DNA of 64,000 nucleotides from Candidatus Planktophila sp. (GTDB lineage Bacteria; Actinomycetota; Actinomycetes; Nanopelagicales; Nanopelagicaceae). A program made the translations under genes and the position numbers. Below are positions 47,830 to 57,517 of this stretch, piece after piece (position 1 is the stretch's first letter; every line of letters begins with the position of its first letter). The notes under the pieces were generated by a model. It made no database searches. It was not told the DNA's origin and saw only the letters and a list, made by a program, of their open reading frames with translations. The stretch lies in contig JAUXRP010000040.1 of assembly GCA_030681675.1 (NCBI GenBank), positions 186,001-250,000 on the forward strand. Direction: 5' to 3'.

Positions 47830-49200
47830 ATGGCTAGTAAATCGAAGTTAGTTCGGCAGCAGGCAATAAAGAAGAGCAATAAAGATAATTTTTACCTAGT
47901 TGCCATTCCACTTTTAGCTTTTGCAATCAAATTGATCACGATGACAAACATCAGTGGTGGAGGATGGCTGGGATCTGATGGCGAAAGTTGGCTTGCTGGC
48001 GCTGATGGGCTTCTTAAGCAGGGTTATTACTCTGATGCAAGTGTACTTTCGTACATGCCCGCGGGTTATCCAATTTTAATTTGGTTGATTGCGAAAATTT
48101 CAGTAGTTCATGGAGTATGGCTACTCTCATTCGTGCAGAGCGCGTTTTATGCCTATGCAAGTTACTTCTTTGTGAAACAACTTCGCGATACAAAACTTCG
48201 TCCCTATATCTTTCTCATTGGAATTGCGATCGCTTTTAATCCGACGCTTTCTCTGAGCACGCTTGTGGTTGGATACGAAAGTTTGCTTTCTACAAGTATG
48301 TTGCTGATTGTTGGTTTTATTATTAAATCAAAAAATTTAGCGGGAGACGTTAAAATTGGAAAGTTCATTTTTGGAGTGGGAGCAATTTCAGCGCTTGCCA
48401 CTTTTATACAACCTCGATGGATTTTAACAACAATAATAATTGCTATTACATGGGCACTCATGTTTAAGAATCATAAGGTTCAAGCTGCAATTCTTGTTGG
48501 CGTAATCGGAATTATGTCTATTGCGCCAGCCCTAATAGTTCAACGAAATATTCAATCTGTGAATAAGGCAGTGGTTGCATCCATTCTTGGCGGAAATATG
48601 GCCGTTGGCGCAGGCGATGAAACCTCTGGCGGATATCCTCATACAGGTGCGGTTGTGCCGTGTGAACCAACTCCTCCTGCGACTGCCGTATCTGATAGCG
48701 ATATGTTTAAATGTGTAATTAAGTGGTATGCGGGACATCCAGTCAAGGGAGTTCGCTTATTCTTGAATAAAGGTTTTTTCTTCTGGTCCCCATGGTCTGG
48801 TCCTCTAGGAGAGGGAACGATGGCGCGTAACCCTTGGCTGAAAATAAATCCCTTAACCAGTATTGCCAAGGGAAGCCAAGAGGGAAGTGATTTAATTAAT
48901 AAATTGCCAGGAAAAATAATCTCCTTCGCCTGGGTATTGGGCTGCATTTCAATGATGTTTATCGGCTTCTTCTGGCTCCGCTCCATGAAGGGGCTTTATG
49001 CCAATATTGCCTACCTGACACTCATTCCGGTCGCCATCTCGTGGTTAGTTACTTTAGGAACGGTGGGGGATCACAGATATCGCATCCCCACAATGCCGTT
49101 GAGCCTGTTTCTTCAAGTAATGGGCTATTTTGCCCTACGCCACAAGGCAAAAACTCGCTCATTTGCTATCACTTTGGAGCCTAGCGCCAAGGCACGGTAA
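47830..49200 (+). CDS. Polytopic membrane protein, probable GT-C-type glycosyltransferase
   Basis: 456 residues with about ten hydrophobic helices after a basic N-terminus. The first extracytoplasmic loop is GWLGSDGESWLAGADGLLKQGYY, with acidic residues placed as in GT-C (PMT/ArnT-like) enzymes, and RWILTTIIIAITWAL follows later. A long outer loop around residues 255-330 contains Cys. Exact donor and acceptor are unknown. It sits 5 nt after purM, between purM and the DUF3073 gene. Confidence 0.6.
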   Translation: MASKSKLVRQQAIKKSNKDNFYLVAIPLLAFAIKLITMTNISGGGWLGSDGESWLAGADGLLKQGYYSDASVLSYMPAGYPILIWLIAKISVVHGVWLLSFVQSAFYAYASYFFVKQLRDTKLRPYIFLIGIAIAFNPTLSLSTLVVGYESLLSTSMLLIVGFIIKSKNLAGDVKIGKFIFGVGAISALATFIQPRWILTTIIIAITWALMFKNHKVQAAILVGVIGIMSIAPALIVQRNIQSVNKAVVASILGGNMAVGAGDETSGGYPHTGAVVPCEPTPPATAVSDSDMFKCVIKWYAGHPVKGVRLFLNKGFFFWSPWSGPLGEGTMARNPWLKINPLTSIAKGSQEGSDLINKLPGKIISFAWVLGCISMMFIGFFWLRSMKGLYANIAYLTLIPVAISWLVTLGTVGDHRYRIPTMPLSLFLQVMGYFALRHKAKTRSFAITLEPSAKAR

Positions 49201-49242
49201 CCTACCTCTCTGGCAAACATATACAAGTAAGGAGGTCGCACT

Positions 49243-49419
49243 ATGGGTCGCGGCCGATCAAAAGCTAAGCAGACAAAAGTTGCACGAGACTTAAAGTACA
49301 ACGCCCAAGATATGGATCTCGATCGTCTTACGAAAGAGCTTCATGGCGAAATCGATACGTCGAATAAAAAAGAGGATGACGATCCCTTTGCTGAGGGCAA
49401 TTACATCCCACGTGCGTGA
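49243..49419 (+). CDS. DUF3073 small basic/acidic protein
   Basis: 58-residue actinobacterial protein. It begins MGRGRSKAKQTKVARDLKY and ends DPFAEGNYIPRA, the DUF3073 pattern. Function unknown; the basic head suggests nucleic acid binding. A perfect AAGGAGG lies 8 nt before the ATG. Its stop overlaps the GTG of the next gene. Confidence 0.9.
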   Translation: MGRGRSKAKQTKVARDLKYNAQDMDLDRLTKELHGEIDTSNKKEDDDPFAEGNYIPRA

Positions 49420-50231
49420 GACCAACTCCGTACGTAGCCTCTCTTCGTATCTACGAGCCACTTTCGGCCTTCGAACCTGCTGATCGTTTACGTTGGCAGA
49501 ATATTGATGTTAATTCCGCGAGCTATATTTCTGAAGAAGAGTTAGCACTTCGTCGTTTAGTTTTTCCGGAACCACCAGTGGGTCGACCAGATGGAGTTCA
49601 CATTCTCGAGATTGATGGTGAACGCTTTGTTTCACCATGGGCAACTGCAACTCGTTGTTGGGCAGCACTTGATAACTTTAAGGAATCTCTACCAAGTACT
49701 GTTATTCCGTTTTTTATCACTCCGGCGATGGAAGATGTCATCACAGCTGGAGTTGACTTACTCGAAGACAAAGTCCCACATATTCTCAATGAGACCTGGG
49801 TTATTCCACCCCGCTGGTTCTTACTGTTTCAACCTAGCGAGCGGCATCGAGGTGAAAATGGCGACGGAGTATTTACAACTGCACGAACAACTATTGCACG
49901 TGCTAAGTCTCGAGCGCAGTCAGCTCACGAAACGGTTGTTAGTGCATTCGGTGAGGGACCAGTCGAACAAGATTTGGAAAATCTATTGGCATGGCTTGAA
50001 ATGTTTCACCCAAACTCCTATGTTGAATTAGATTACGGCGGTTTAGCCACCTATTTAGAAAAATCACTTCGTGATAATGGTGAAGATGGATTGTCTGCAG
50101 ATACATCTATTGAGGATGTTTTGCACTCACTATCGGGTTTAGCCGCCTCTGATCGCATGATGGCAGGCCAAGGGTATGAGCGCTTAATGTCACGATGGCG
50201 CTATGTTCAGGCTCTGGAATCGGCAAATTAA
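49416..50231 (+). CDS. Conserved actinobacterial hypothetical protein
   Basis: 271 residues, no signal peptide or membrane helix. Its position between DUF3073 and bldC is the one I recall from other actinobacteria. Visible features: SLRIYEPLSAFEPADRLRW near the start, ETWVIPPRWFLLFQPSER in the middle, and a helical C-terminus. GTG start coupled to DUF3073. No function can be assigned. Confidence 0.75.
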   Translation: MRPTPYVASLRIYEPLSAFEPADRLRWQNIDVNSASYISEEELALRRLVFPEPPVGRPDGVHILEIDGERFVSPWATATRCWAALDNFKESLPSTVIPFFITPAMEDVITAGVDLLEDKVPHILNETWVIPPRWFLLFQPSERHRGENGDGVFTTARTTIARAKSRAQSAHETVVSAFGEGPVEQDLENLLAWLEMFHPNSYVELDYGGLATYLEKSLRDNGEDGLSADTSIEDVLHSLSGLAASDRMMAGQGYERLMSRWRYVQALESAN

Positions 50232-50328
50232 TCGGTTTTTAACTCTTGCTTTAGGCGTGGTAAATCGCAATACTTCACGGCAATAAGGAACAAAGCGGAC
50301 ATGGTGCGATGGGCACAGAGGGGATCCA

Positions 50329-50532
50329 ATGGAGTTAGACCGTGCGCCAGCCCCAGAGGTTTTATTAACCCCCAAAGAGGTAGCTCTGCGCTTTCACGTG
50401 AATCCAAAGACCGTCACACGCTGGGCAAAGGCCGGCAAACTTACAGCGATTCGCACTCTTGGTGGACATCGGCGCTATCGTGAATCAGAAGTATTAGAGC
50501 GACTTCGCGAGTATAAAGAGAGCTCGAACTAA
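50329..50532 (+). CDS. bldC: BldC-type MerR-like DNA-binding protein
   Basis: 67-residue winged-helix regulator with almost no effector domain. The sequence LLTPKEVALRFHVNPKTVTRWAKAGKL, then IRTLGGHRRYRESEV, matches Streptomyces BldC, which binds direct repeats cooperatively and controls development. In a free-living planktonic cell its regulon is likely different. GAGGGGA precedes the ATG. Confidence 0.93.
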   Translation: MELDRAPAPEVLLTPKEVALRFHVNPKTVTRWAKAGKLTAIRTLGGHRRYRESEVLERLREYKESSN

Positions 50533-50547
50533 AGATAGGATAGGTTC

Positions 50548-50742
50548 ATGGCCGATGAAAAGAAACCCGCAGATGATGCCCGTGCGAAGTTTTTAGAGGC
50601 GTTGGAAAAAAAGAAGCACAAAAACTCATCACTTCCCGGTGGCGGAAATGCATCTGGCCCAAAGGTCGGTGGAACACAGGCAGGCGGCGCACCAGCACCA
50701 CGTTTTCAACGCAAGTCAGGTCCTTCGGGCTCTGCAGGTTAA
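50548..50742 (+). CDS. DUF5302 small protein
   Basis: 64 residues, hydrophilic and probably disordered: ADDARAKFLEALEKKKHK, then a Gly/Ser/Pro-rich tail ending FQRKSGPSGSAG. This is the DUF5302 pattern of actinobacteria. It lies 15 nt after bldC and abuts the DUF167 gene. Function unknown. Confidence 0.82.
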   Translation: MADEKKPADDARAKFLEALEKKKHKNSSLPGGGNASGPKVGGTQAGGAPAPRFQRKSGPSGSAG

Positions 50743-51054
50743 GTGTCCGGGCAGCTCCTTATTGATATTCGGGTCCGCCCTAATGCTTCGCGAAACAAAG
50801 TTGGTGGAACCGCAGGTGATCCTCCACGCTTAGTTGTTGCTGTTCAAGCCCCAGCGGTCGAGGGCAAAGCTAATGAAGCGGTAATAAAAGAACTTGCGAA
50901 GGCTTTTGATATTCGCGCTCGCGACCTCACAATCGTTTTCGGCGAACTTGCACGCGACAAAAGATTATTAGTGAGTGGGGATATCGACCGACTCTCGCAA
51001 AGATATTCGGAGTTACAACAGCCCGCGACGTTTCAACAGCGGCTCGATCTTTGA
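50743..51054 (+). CDS. DUF167 (YggU-like) protein
   Basis: 103 residues. Motifs IRVRPNASRNKVGG, LVVAVQAPAVEGKANEAVIKELAKAF and GELARDKRLLVSGD define DUF167, a small alpha/beta fold of unknown role. GTG start directly after the DUF5302 stop. Its last 42 nt overlap the end of the convergent M3 peptidase gene. Confidence 0.87.
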   Translation: MSGQLLIDIRVRPNASRNKVGGTAGDPPRLVVAVQAPAVEGKANEAVIKELAKAFDIRARDLTIVFGELARDKRLLVSGDIDRLSQRYSELQQPATFQQRLDL

Positions 51055-53052
51055 ATCGCGACCTCTGAAGTTTCTAAACATCTGCATCGAATCAATTGAA
51101 CCGCCACGCCCAAGAAGTGAATTTTTGAAATGCTCTCCATTTTCACGTGTCAATCCACCGTTATCCTTAAACCAATCAACAGTGTCGGCATCTAGAACTT
51201 CGGACCAGATATATCCGTAATAGCCGGCAGAATAACCACCAGCAAAGATATGGCTGAAATACGTTGAACGGTATCGCGTCGGAACTGGTTCAAAATCTAA
51301 GTCGTAATCTTTAATTGCTTGCGCTTCGAAGGCTTCGACATCAGTAACTCTTTTAGCTTGTTCACTTGAAAGGGAGTGCCAGGCTAAATCTAAAATCGCC
51401 GCTGCTAAATAACTTGTAGTCGCATATCCTTCATTGAATGTAGAGGCGGCCTTTAGGTTATCAATCCAATCTTGGGGCAGCCTCTCGCCAGTTTCAAAGT
51501 GGCGGGCATAATTTTCTACCACCTCCGGCCACAATATCCACATCTCATTTACTTGTGATGGGAACTCGACAAAGTCACGCTGGACATTTGTTCCTGAGAC
51601 TCGTGGATATTTAACTTGGGAGAGAAGCCCATGAATTGCATGTCCAAACTCGTGGAACAACGTTGTGGTCTCATCGTAAGTAAGTAAAGTTGGTTTGCCA
51701 GCACCAGGTTTAGGGATGTTCAAGTTATTTACAACCACAGGGAGTTGACCAAATAAGAAGTTTTGATCGACAAGGTTATTCATCCACGCTCCGCCACGTT
51801 TTGAATCACGTGTGTAGAAATCACCGATAAATAAACCAACTCTTGATCCGTCTTCATTATTTACTTCAAAAGCGCGAGCCTCAGGGTGATACGTCACCAA
51901 ATCTGGTCGCTCCTTAAATGAAATTCCGAACAGCTTATTGGCGGCGAAGAAGACCCCATCATGGAGAACTCGCTCTAACTCAAAGTAGGGACGCATTTTG
52001 GTTGTATCGATGTTGTACTTTTCAAGTCGAACTTTTTCGGTGTAATAACCCCAATCCCAGCTGTGAACTTCTGTGCCCGCTGAAGATTGAAGATCTTCAG
52101 CCTCGGCCTTAGCGTTACGAAGGGCTGCGGGAGCTATTTTTCGGAGCATCGCATGGACGTTGTCAGGATGCTCGGCAGTCTGGACGGCGATCACATGTTC
52201 TGCATGTGTCTTCTTTCCAAATAATTCGGCTCGCTCTGCACTCAATTTAACCATTTCAAGGAGCACGGGCTTATTGTCATGTGCATTTGGACGGTTAGCT
52301 TTAAGTTTTGACGCCTCCATAATTTTCTTACGGAGTTCGCGATTAGTAAGCGAATCCAACACGGGGTTACCAGTAAAATTCACCATTCCAATCAACCATT
52401 TATCAACTAGCCCTCGATCACGCGCAGCCGCTGCTGCTGCCTCAATTTCATTAGTGCTAAGGCCATCCAAATCTTGCAAAGAATCTACTATTACAGCTAG
52501 GTCATTTGTATCTGCCAAAACGTTTTTTGAAAACTGAGTTTCTAATTTTGAAAGCTGCTCATTGAGCTGCATTAGGCGTTCTCGCTGAGTAGTGGTCAAG
52601 TGAGCGCCTGCATAGAGTAAATCTTTGTAGTAGCGCTCAAGTAACCATGAATCTTCGCTATTTAATCCAAGTGATTCACGGTTCTCAAAAAGATCTTTGA
52701 TTCGTTGAAAAAGGGCAGGATTTAAATTAATAGCATCTTGATGTGCGGCAAGCTTGGGTGCCATTTCCTCTTCAATTGCATCTATGGCATCGTCAGTATC
52801 GCTAGAAGATTTGTTGTAGAAAACCAAAAGCATACGTGTCAACATCTGCCCACTTTTTTCAAGCGCAACGATTGTGTTTTCGAATGTTGGAACACCCGGG
52901 GTATCGAGAATCGCCTGCACTTCTGCTAACTGTCGAGTACAGCCTTCATAAAAGGCAGGCAAATAATGCCCAACTTGAATTTCAGCAAATGGGGGTAGTT
53001 CAAAATCAAGTGTGCTGCGATTGGCAAATGGATTAGCTTCAATGTTGGTCAT
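51013..53052 (-). CDS. M3-family oligopeptidase (Dcp/PrlC-like)
   Basis: Cytosolic zinc metallopeptidase that degrades short peptides. The zinc motif is TTLFHEFGHAIHGLLS, with a downstream Glu ligand in PSQVNEMWILWPEV. C-terminal HIFAGGYSAGYYGYIWSEVLDADTVDWF is typical of Dcp and oligopeptidase A. At 679 residues it is of standard length. TAGAAT lies 7 nt before the ATG, without a Shine-Dalgarno. Confidence 0.92.
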   Translation of the reverse strand: MTNIEANPFANRSTLDFELPPFAEIQVGHYLPAFYEGCTRQLAEVQAILDTPGVPTFENTIVALEKSGQMLTRMLLVFYNKSSSDTDDAIDAIEEEMAPKLAAHQDAINLNPALFQRIKDLFENRESLGLNSEDSWLLERYYKDLLYAGAHLTTTQRERLMQLNEQLSKLETQFSKNVLADTNDLAVIVDSLQDLDGLSTNEIEAAAAAARDRGLVDKWLIGMVNFTGNPVLDSLTNRELRKKIMEASKLKANRPNAHDNKPVLLEMVKLSAERAELFGKKTHAEHVIAVQTAEHPDNVHAMLRKIAPAALRNAKAEAEDLQSSAGTEVHSWDWGYYTEKVRLEKYNIDTTKMRPYFELERVLHDGVFFAANKLFGISFKERPDLVTYHPEARAFEVNNEDGSRVGLFIGDFYTRDSKRGGAWMNNLVDQNFLFGQLPVVVNNLNIPKPGAGKPTLLTYDETTTLFHEFGHAIHGLLSQVKYPRVSGTNVQRDFVEFPSQVNEMWILWPEVVENYARHFETGERLPQDWIDNLKAASTFNEGYATTSYLAAAILDLAWHSLSSEQAKRVTDVEAFEAQAIKDYDLDFEPVPTRYRSTYFSHIFAGGYSAGYYGYIWSEVLDADTVDWFKDNGGLTRENGEHFKNSLLGRGGSIDSMQMFRNFRGRDSKIEPLLKRRGLL

Positions 53053-53059
53053 AGAGCTA

Positions 53060-53065
53060 ATTCTA
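53060..53065 (-). promoter_or_regulatory. Putative leaderless -10 element for the M3 peptidase
   Basis: Minus-strand TAGAAT is followed by 7 nt and the ATG at 53052. Confidence 0.45.
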
Positions 53066-53094
53066 AGCAGCTACGGCGCTAGCCGTGGTCGTGA

Positions 53095-55176
53095 TTAGTG
53101 AGGGCGGCGACGACGCTGACTTGAGTTGGGGCGTGGACGCTTATTGCCTCCATTACGTACCGACTTTTCAACGATAGGCACGATGTACGGGACACCGGAT
53201 GGCTCCTGTGCGCCAGTAATCTTCATTAATTCAGTACTAAGTGGAGTTACCCCAACGAACCTCGGTGTAACACCAGCGCGAGAAGTGATCCCACCGATTG
53301 ATTTCTGCTGCCTAGTTGTAGCAATAGTTACAACAGTTCCGGCTTCCCCAGCACGTGCAGTACGACCTGCGCGGTGTAAGTAATCCTTGTGATCTGTTGG
53401 AGCATCGACGTGAACAACTAATGAAATTCCATCAACATGGATACCACGAGCTGCAACATCGGTTGCAACAAGTGCGGCATTGGAAGATTCCTTGAAGAGT
53501 GCAAGTGTGCGAGTACGTACTGCTTGTGACTTACCACCGTGCAATGCACCAACTGCAACACCTGCGTGAGCAAGTTTATCAGCTAAGCGATCTGCGCCAC
53601 GTTGTGTCTTAACAAACATAATTGTCTTACCATTACGGGCAGCGATTTGATTAGTGATGTCATCCTTATCACCTGGGTTCATCACAAGAACAAAGTGATC
53701 CATTGTTGATACAGAAGCACGATCATTTTGAAGTGAGTGAGTCTTTGGGTTCTTCAAGTATTGACGAACTAAGGAATCAACTCCGCGATCAAGGGTTGCC
53801 GAGAACAATAGGCGCTGTCCATCGAGCTTAGCTTGGTCCAAAATCTCTTTAACAACCGGTAAGAATCCCATATCGGCCATTTGATCGGCTTCATCAAGAA
53901 CAGTTATCTCTAACTGGTCTAGTTGAATTTCACCCTTGTTGAGCAAGTCAATCAAACGGCCAGGAGTTGCAACCAAAATTGCCGTTCCACGACGCATTGC
54001 GGTGATCTGCTTTGCATAGGACATTCCTCCAGCGACAACAACTGATTCATGACCAATTGAGCGCGCTAACGGCATCAAGACTTCATCGATCTGCTGGGCT
54101 AGTTCGCGTGTTGGTGTAAGTACAAGCGCAAGTGGCTTATGTGGCTTTGCAACACGGCCATTTAAATTATTGAGAAGGGCTAGACCGAAGGCAAGAGTTT
54201 TACCAGAACCAGTCTGCCCACGACCCAAAATGTCGTAGCCCGCTAACGCATCAGGCAAAGTAGCGATTTGAATCGGGAAGGGATGAATAATTCCCTGTTT
54301 AGCAAGGGCATTAACTAATGGTGCTGCGATTCCTAAATCACTGAAAGTTGTAGTTATCTCAGTTAATGGAGTTGCATCAATTAAATTAGCGTCAGCTAAA
54401 TTTGCCGAAATATAGTTATCATCTGCTCCAAAATCGACCGCGGCATTGGTGTGCGTCTTAGATGAATGCTTGAAATCATCACGGGCATATGCCGGTGATT
54501 CATTGCGACGATCACGAACTGGACGCTCTGCGCGAAAGTTTGCCGCGCGTGTATCTGGAGCTTCAGAGCGTTTCTTCGGGCGAGTTGGATCAAATTTTTC
54601 AACTTTGCGCGGAATAAAGTTAGGGCGGCCATCATCAGTGCGCGAAACCTTTGCAATTGCTGCATCGCGGCGATTTGTTGGACGTGTATCTGATTTTTTG
54701 TATTCGGTCTTTTTGAAATCTATTTTCTTATCCAATGGACGCTTAGCACGCTCAGTGCGCTCTGCAACAAACTTCTTTGCGCGGCTTTCGGGCTTTTGTG
54801 AAAGTTCAATACGGGCTTTGCGCTCTTCAGGCGCTTCAAGTGGGCGTGGACGAGAAGCTGTTTTTTTTTGGAAGCGCTGTGCGCGCAGTTTTGAACGGTC
54901 AGTCAAGCGAACCTCTTTTTTCGAAATTGTTGATGGATCGGAATCTGAATAGCGGCGCGTGGTGGCTGCCTTCTTTGATTTAGTCACAACAGATTTACCC
55001 ACAGCGGATTTATTGAGGGCAGCTGCGCCTTTGCGCGCATTCTTTTGGGCAGTTGTGTGGCGAGCTTTTGGATCTACCGCGTTAAACTCAGCGGCCTTCT
55101 TCGTGCGCTTAGGTTTTCCTACAGATGCTGCCCGACGTGCTTTTCCGGGCGCGGTTGTACGTGGTTGTAGAGACAT
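53095..55176 (-). CDS. DEAD-box RNA helicase with long basic N-terminal region
   Basis: ATP-dependent RNA helicase of the RhlE/DeaD type. The first 260 or so residues are Lys/Arg/Ala-rich and probably disordered, an RNA-binding extension. The helicase core follows: GQTGSGKT, PTRELAQQ, VATPGRL, VLDEADQM, FSATLD, VATDVAARGI and HRAGRTARAG. A short basic tail ends the protein. I use the ATG at 55176; the frame is open to a TTG at 55203, but that lies inside a hairpin. Confidence 0.9.
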   Translation of the reverse strand: MSLQPRTTAPGKARRAASVGKPKRTKKAAEFNAVDPKARHTTAQKNARKGAAALNKSAVGKSVVTKSKKAATTRRYSDSDPSTISKKEVRLTDRSKLRAQRFQKKTASRPRPLEAPEERKARIELSQKPESRAKKFVAERTERAKRPLDKKIDFKKTEYKKSDTRPTNRRDAAIAKVSRTDDGRPNFIPRKVEKFDPTRPKKRSEAPDTRAANFRAERPVRDRRNESPAYARDDFKHSSKTHTNAAVDFGADDNYISANLADANLIDATPLTEITTTFSDLGIAAPLVNALAKQGIIHPFPIQIATLPDALAGYDILGRGQTGSGKTLAFGLALLNNLNGRVAKPHKPLALVLTPTRELAQQIDEVLMPLARSIGHESVVVAGGMSYAKQITAMRRGTAILVATPGRLIDLLNKGEIQLDQLEITVLDEADQMADMGFLPVVKEILDQAKLDGQRLLFSATLDRGVDSLVRQYLKNPKTHSLQNDRASVSTMDHFVLVMNPGDKDDITNQIAARNGKTIMFVKTQRGADRLADKLAHAGVAVGALHGGKSQAVRTRTLALFKESSNAALVATDVAARGIHVDGISLVVHVDAPTDHKDYLHRAGRTARAGEAGTVVTIATTRQQKSIGGITSRAGVTPRFVGVTPLSTELMKITGAQEPSGVPYIVPIVEKSVRNGGNKRPRPNSSQRRRRPH

Positions 55177-55192
55177 AGAAATGCATACCAAT

Positions 55193-55213
55193 CGAGACGA
55201 CAAGCGCGTCTCG
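55193..55213 (-). other. Hairpin in the leader of the DEAD-box helicase gene
   Basis: CGAGACG and CGTCTCG, 7 bp, enclose a 7-nt loop, 16 nt before the ATG. DEAD-box genes are often controlled by cold or by autoregulation through leader structure; such control here is a guess. Confidence 0.45.
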
Positions 55214-55377
55214 GGTTTGACTGGCGCTCAAAGGGGCCGTCAAGATAGTGATAAGACTCGCAAGTAGCGCGGCTTCTGCTGCGCTTAGGGGAAGTTCCTT
55301 GATGCGGTTGCATCAACGTGGGCAATTCTACCGTGGATTATTGTTCATCTTTACCATCGATATCGAGTGTGATTCAC

Positions 55378-56289
55378 ATGTATCTTCACGTTGTGGATGG
55401 TGAGAAGAGGTCTTGGATCGGCCTCTATCTCGCTTTAGGCGTTGTTTGGGGCTGTTCCTTTATCTTCATCAAATTAGGTCTTGAGTTTTTAACACCCATC
55501 GGAGTTGCCTTTGGTCGAGTATCAATGGGGGCGCTGACCTTAGTTTTTTGGGCTCGATTTAAAAAAATCCCACTTCCAACAGGCAAAGAGATCTGGTTTC
55601 ATCTTTGGATTGTTTCGCTGCTTCTCAATGTCATTCCGGGTGTTCTCTTTGCAGTTGCTGAAACTGAAGTTACTTCGATTTTGGCAGGGATTATCAATGC
55701 AGTAACTCCGCTAATGACTTTACTTGCAATCATGATTGTTTTTCGTGAAGAAAAGCTCAAGAACTATCAAGTGCTAGGTCTGCTTCTTGGCTTCATTGGT
55801 GTACTTACTGTCCTCGGCGCATGGAAGGGTCTCGGCGAAAATCCTATAGGGGCGGTGCTCGCACTTCTACTCGCGGTGACATGCTATGGATTCTCTTTTC
55901 CTTACTCACGTAAGTTTGTATTACCTAGAAAATTACAACCTGAAGCCTTAGCGGCGATGCAAGTTTCAGCCGGCGCTCTCACACTTCTACCTTTCTATTT
56001 AATAGATGGAATAGCCAAAGATGAATATCGGCCTGGTCCGGTGTTTGCCATGATCGCCCTCGGTGTATTTGGAAGTGGCTTTGCCTATATTTGGAACTTT
56101 AAAATTATGGAAGCTGCGGGAAGTGCAATCGCTAGCACCGTAACGTATGTAACACCAGTAGTGGCTGTGATAGTCGGAATAATTTTCCTTGGCGAAAAAG
56201 TTGCATGGTACGAACCTGTTGGTGCTGGAATCGTTTTATTAGGTGCAGCCATCGGGCAACAACGTTTAAAGATTTTTAGTCGATCTTAA
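55378..56289 (+). CDS. EamA/DMT-superfamily transporter
   Basis: About 303 residues with ten hydrophobic helices in two EamA halves: GLYLALGVVWGCSFIFIKLGLEFL in the first and the AVLALLLAVTCYGFSFPY region in the second. These exporters carry amino acids or other metabolites; substrate unknown. I choose the ATG at 55378; the open frame from 55318 adds 20 unlikely residues. It converges on the nickel transporter gene with a 14-nt overlap. Confidence 0.82.
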   Translation: MYLHVVDGEKRSWIGLYLALGVVWGCSFIFIKLGLEFLTPIGVAFGRVSMGALTLVFWARFKKIPLPTGKEIWFHLWIVSLLLNVIPGVLFAVAETEVTSILAGIINAVTPLMTLLAIMIVFREEKLKNYQVLGLLLGFIGVLTVLGAWKGLGENPIGAVLALLLAVTCYGFSFPYSRKFVLPRKLQPEALAAMQVSAGALTLLPFYLIDGIAKDEYRPGPVFAMIALGVFGSGFAYIWNFKIMEAAGSAIASTVTYVTPVVAVIVGIIFLGEKVAWYEPVGAGIVLLGAAIGQQRLKIFSRS

Positions 56290-57463
56290 ATCCATCTTTA
56301 ATCGGTCCAAGGTCTATGCCGGCCGCAGTGTGATTGCTTTGTTCTCCACGAGCTTGTTGAGCCTCATGAGCCTTATTGTGCCATCGCTCTTCGATATTGC
56401 CGTACTTCCAAAGCAGTAAAGCCACAGCCCAGACCACTACGAATGCCCCTACGATGAAGTAGCCAGCGCTATTTAAATTAAAAGCAAGTGCATAATCCCA
56501 AAGTCCACCCTTTAGATTCAACTGTTGGGCGACAATTTGGAGAATTTGAAGCCCGCCAACAAAAAGTGCAACGGCTACAGAGAGACCAGTAATAATAATG
56601 TTGTAGTACACCTTGCGAACAGGTTTTGAAAATGCCCAACCATAAGCAAAATTCATAAACGATCCATCAATAGTGTCAAGCAAACTCATTCCACCGGCAA
56701 AGAAAAATGGTAATGAAATCATCGCCCACCATGGCAGGCCTGCAATTGTTGATGATCCCGCTAGAATAAGTAGCCCTACTTCGGTTGCAGTGTCAAAACC
56801 CAGTCCAAATAAAATTCCAAGAGGATACATCTTCCATGATGTATCGATTCGCCGGGCGATTGGCCCGAAGAAACGCATTAATAACCCACGAGAGTCAAGA
56901 TGTTTCTCTAACTCTTCCTCGCTATAAGCTCCTTTGCGCATCTGAATAAAGACGCCAACTATTGAAATTAAAACTATTAAATTTAAGATTCCGATTAGCA
57001 TCAAGAAAGTACCACTGACTGAAATTCCAATTAACCCCGTATAGTGCTGCAGCGCCGAATTATCATCGTTTAGCTGTGATCCCAGAGTCTTAATTCCAAA
57101 GCCAAGTAATATAGTGAGTAGGAAAACTACTGATGAGTGACCCAGTGAGAAAAAGAAACCAACCGCCAATGGACGTTGGCCTTCAGACATTAACTTTCTA
57201 GTTGTGTTATCAATGGCACTGATGTGATCGGCATCGAATGCATGGCGCATGCCTAAAATGTAGGCAAGGGCAGCCGTACCCCAACCAAAGAGTGAACCGT
57301 CCCCGAGTCTGTAGTTGCCCGTCGTGGCCTTCCACATCAATAGCGCCCCAGCAATGTGTAAGAAGAGAATGACGCCAAACATTGCGCCCATTCGGCGCCA
57401 TTCATCAGCGCTGAGGAGTTGGCGTAGAGGTGTGCGCTCACTCTTTTTAATGACGGCGTTCAT
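56276..57463 (-). CDS. NiCoT-family nickel/cobalt permease
   Basis: High-affinity Ni2+ (or Co2+) uptake. Helix II carries the signature RHAFDADHI at residues 73-81, and GFFFSLGHSSVVF and LGFDTATEVGLL are the other two family signatures. Eight hydrophobic segments fit. GGAGAG precedes the ATG. A Nur-like operator upstream supports nickel as the substrate. Confidence 0.9.
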   Translation of the reverse strand: MNAVIKKSERTPLRQLLSADEWRRMGAMFGVILFLHIAGALLMWKATTGNYRLGDGSLFGWGTAALAYILGMRHAFDADHISAIDNTTRKLMSEGQRPLAVGFFFSLGHSSVVFLLTILLGFGIKTLGSQLNDDNSALQHYTGLIGISVSGTFLMLIGILNLIVLISIVGVFIQMRKGAYSEEELEKHLDSRGLLMRFFGPIARRIDTSWKMYPLGILFGLGFDTATEVGLLILAGSSTIAGLPWWAMISLPFFFAGGMSLLDTIDGSFMNFAYGWAFSKPVRKVYYNIIITGLSVAVALFVGGLQILQIVAQQLNLKGGLWDYALAFNLNSAGYFIVGAFVVVWAVALLLWKYGNIEERWHNKAHEAQQARGEQSNHTAAGIDLGPIKDGFKID

Positions 57464-57517
57464 GATCTCTCCTCTGCTGCCCCTCTGCTGCCCCAGGTCG
57501 CCCTAAATGGCCGCTAG

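Noticed and set aside
53071-53088. Hairpin between helicase and M3 peptidase genes as a terminator
   Set aside because: Seven-bp stem with tetraloop but no U tract on either strand; it may only be chance.
57472-57495. Tandem CTCTGCTGCCC repeats before the nickel transporter
   Set aside because: Only two copies next to the Shine-Dalgarno; no sign of a regulatory or phase-variable role.
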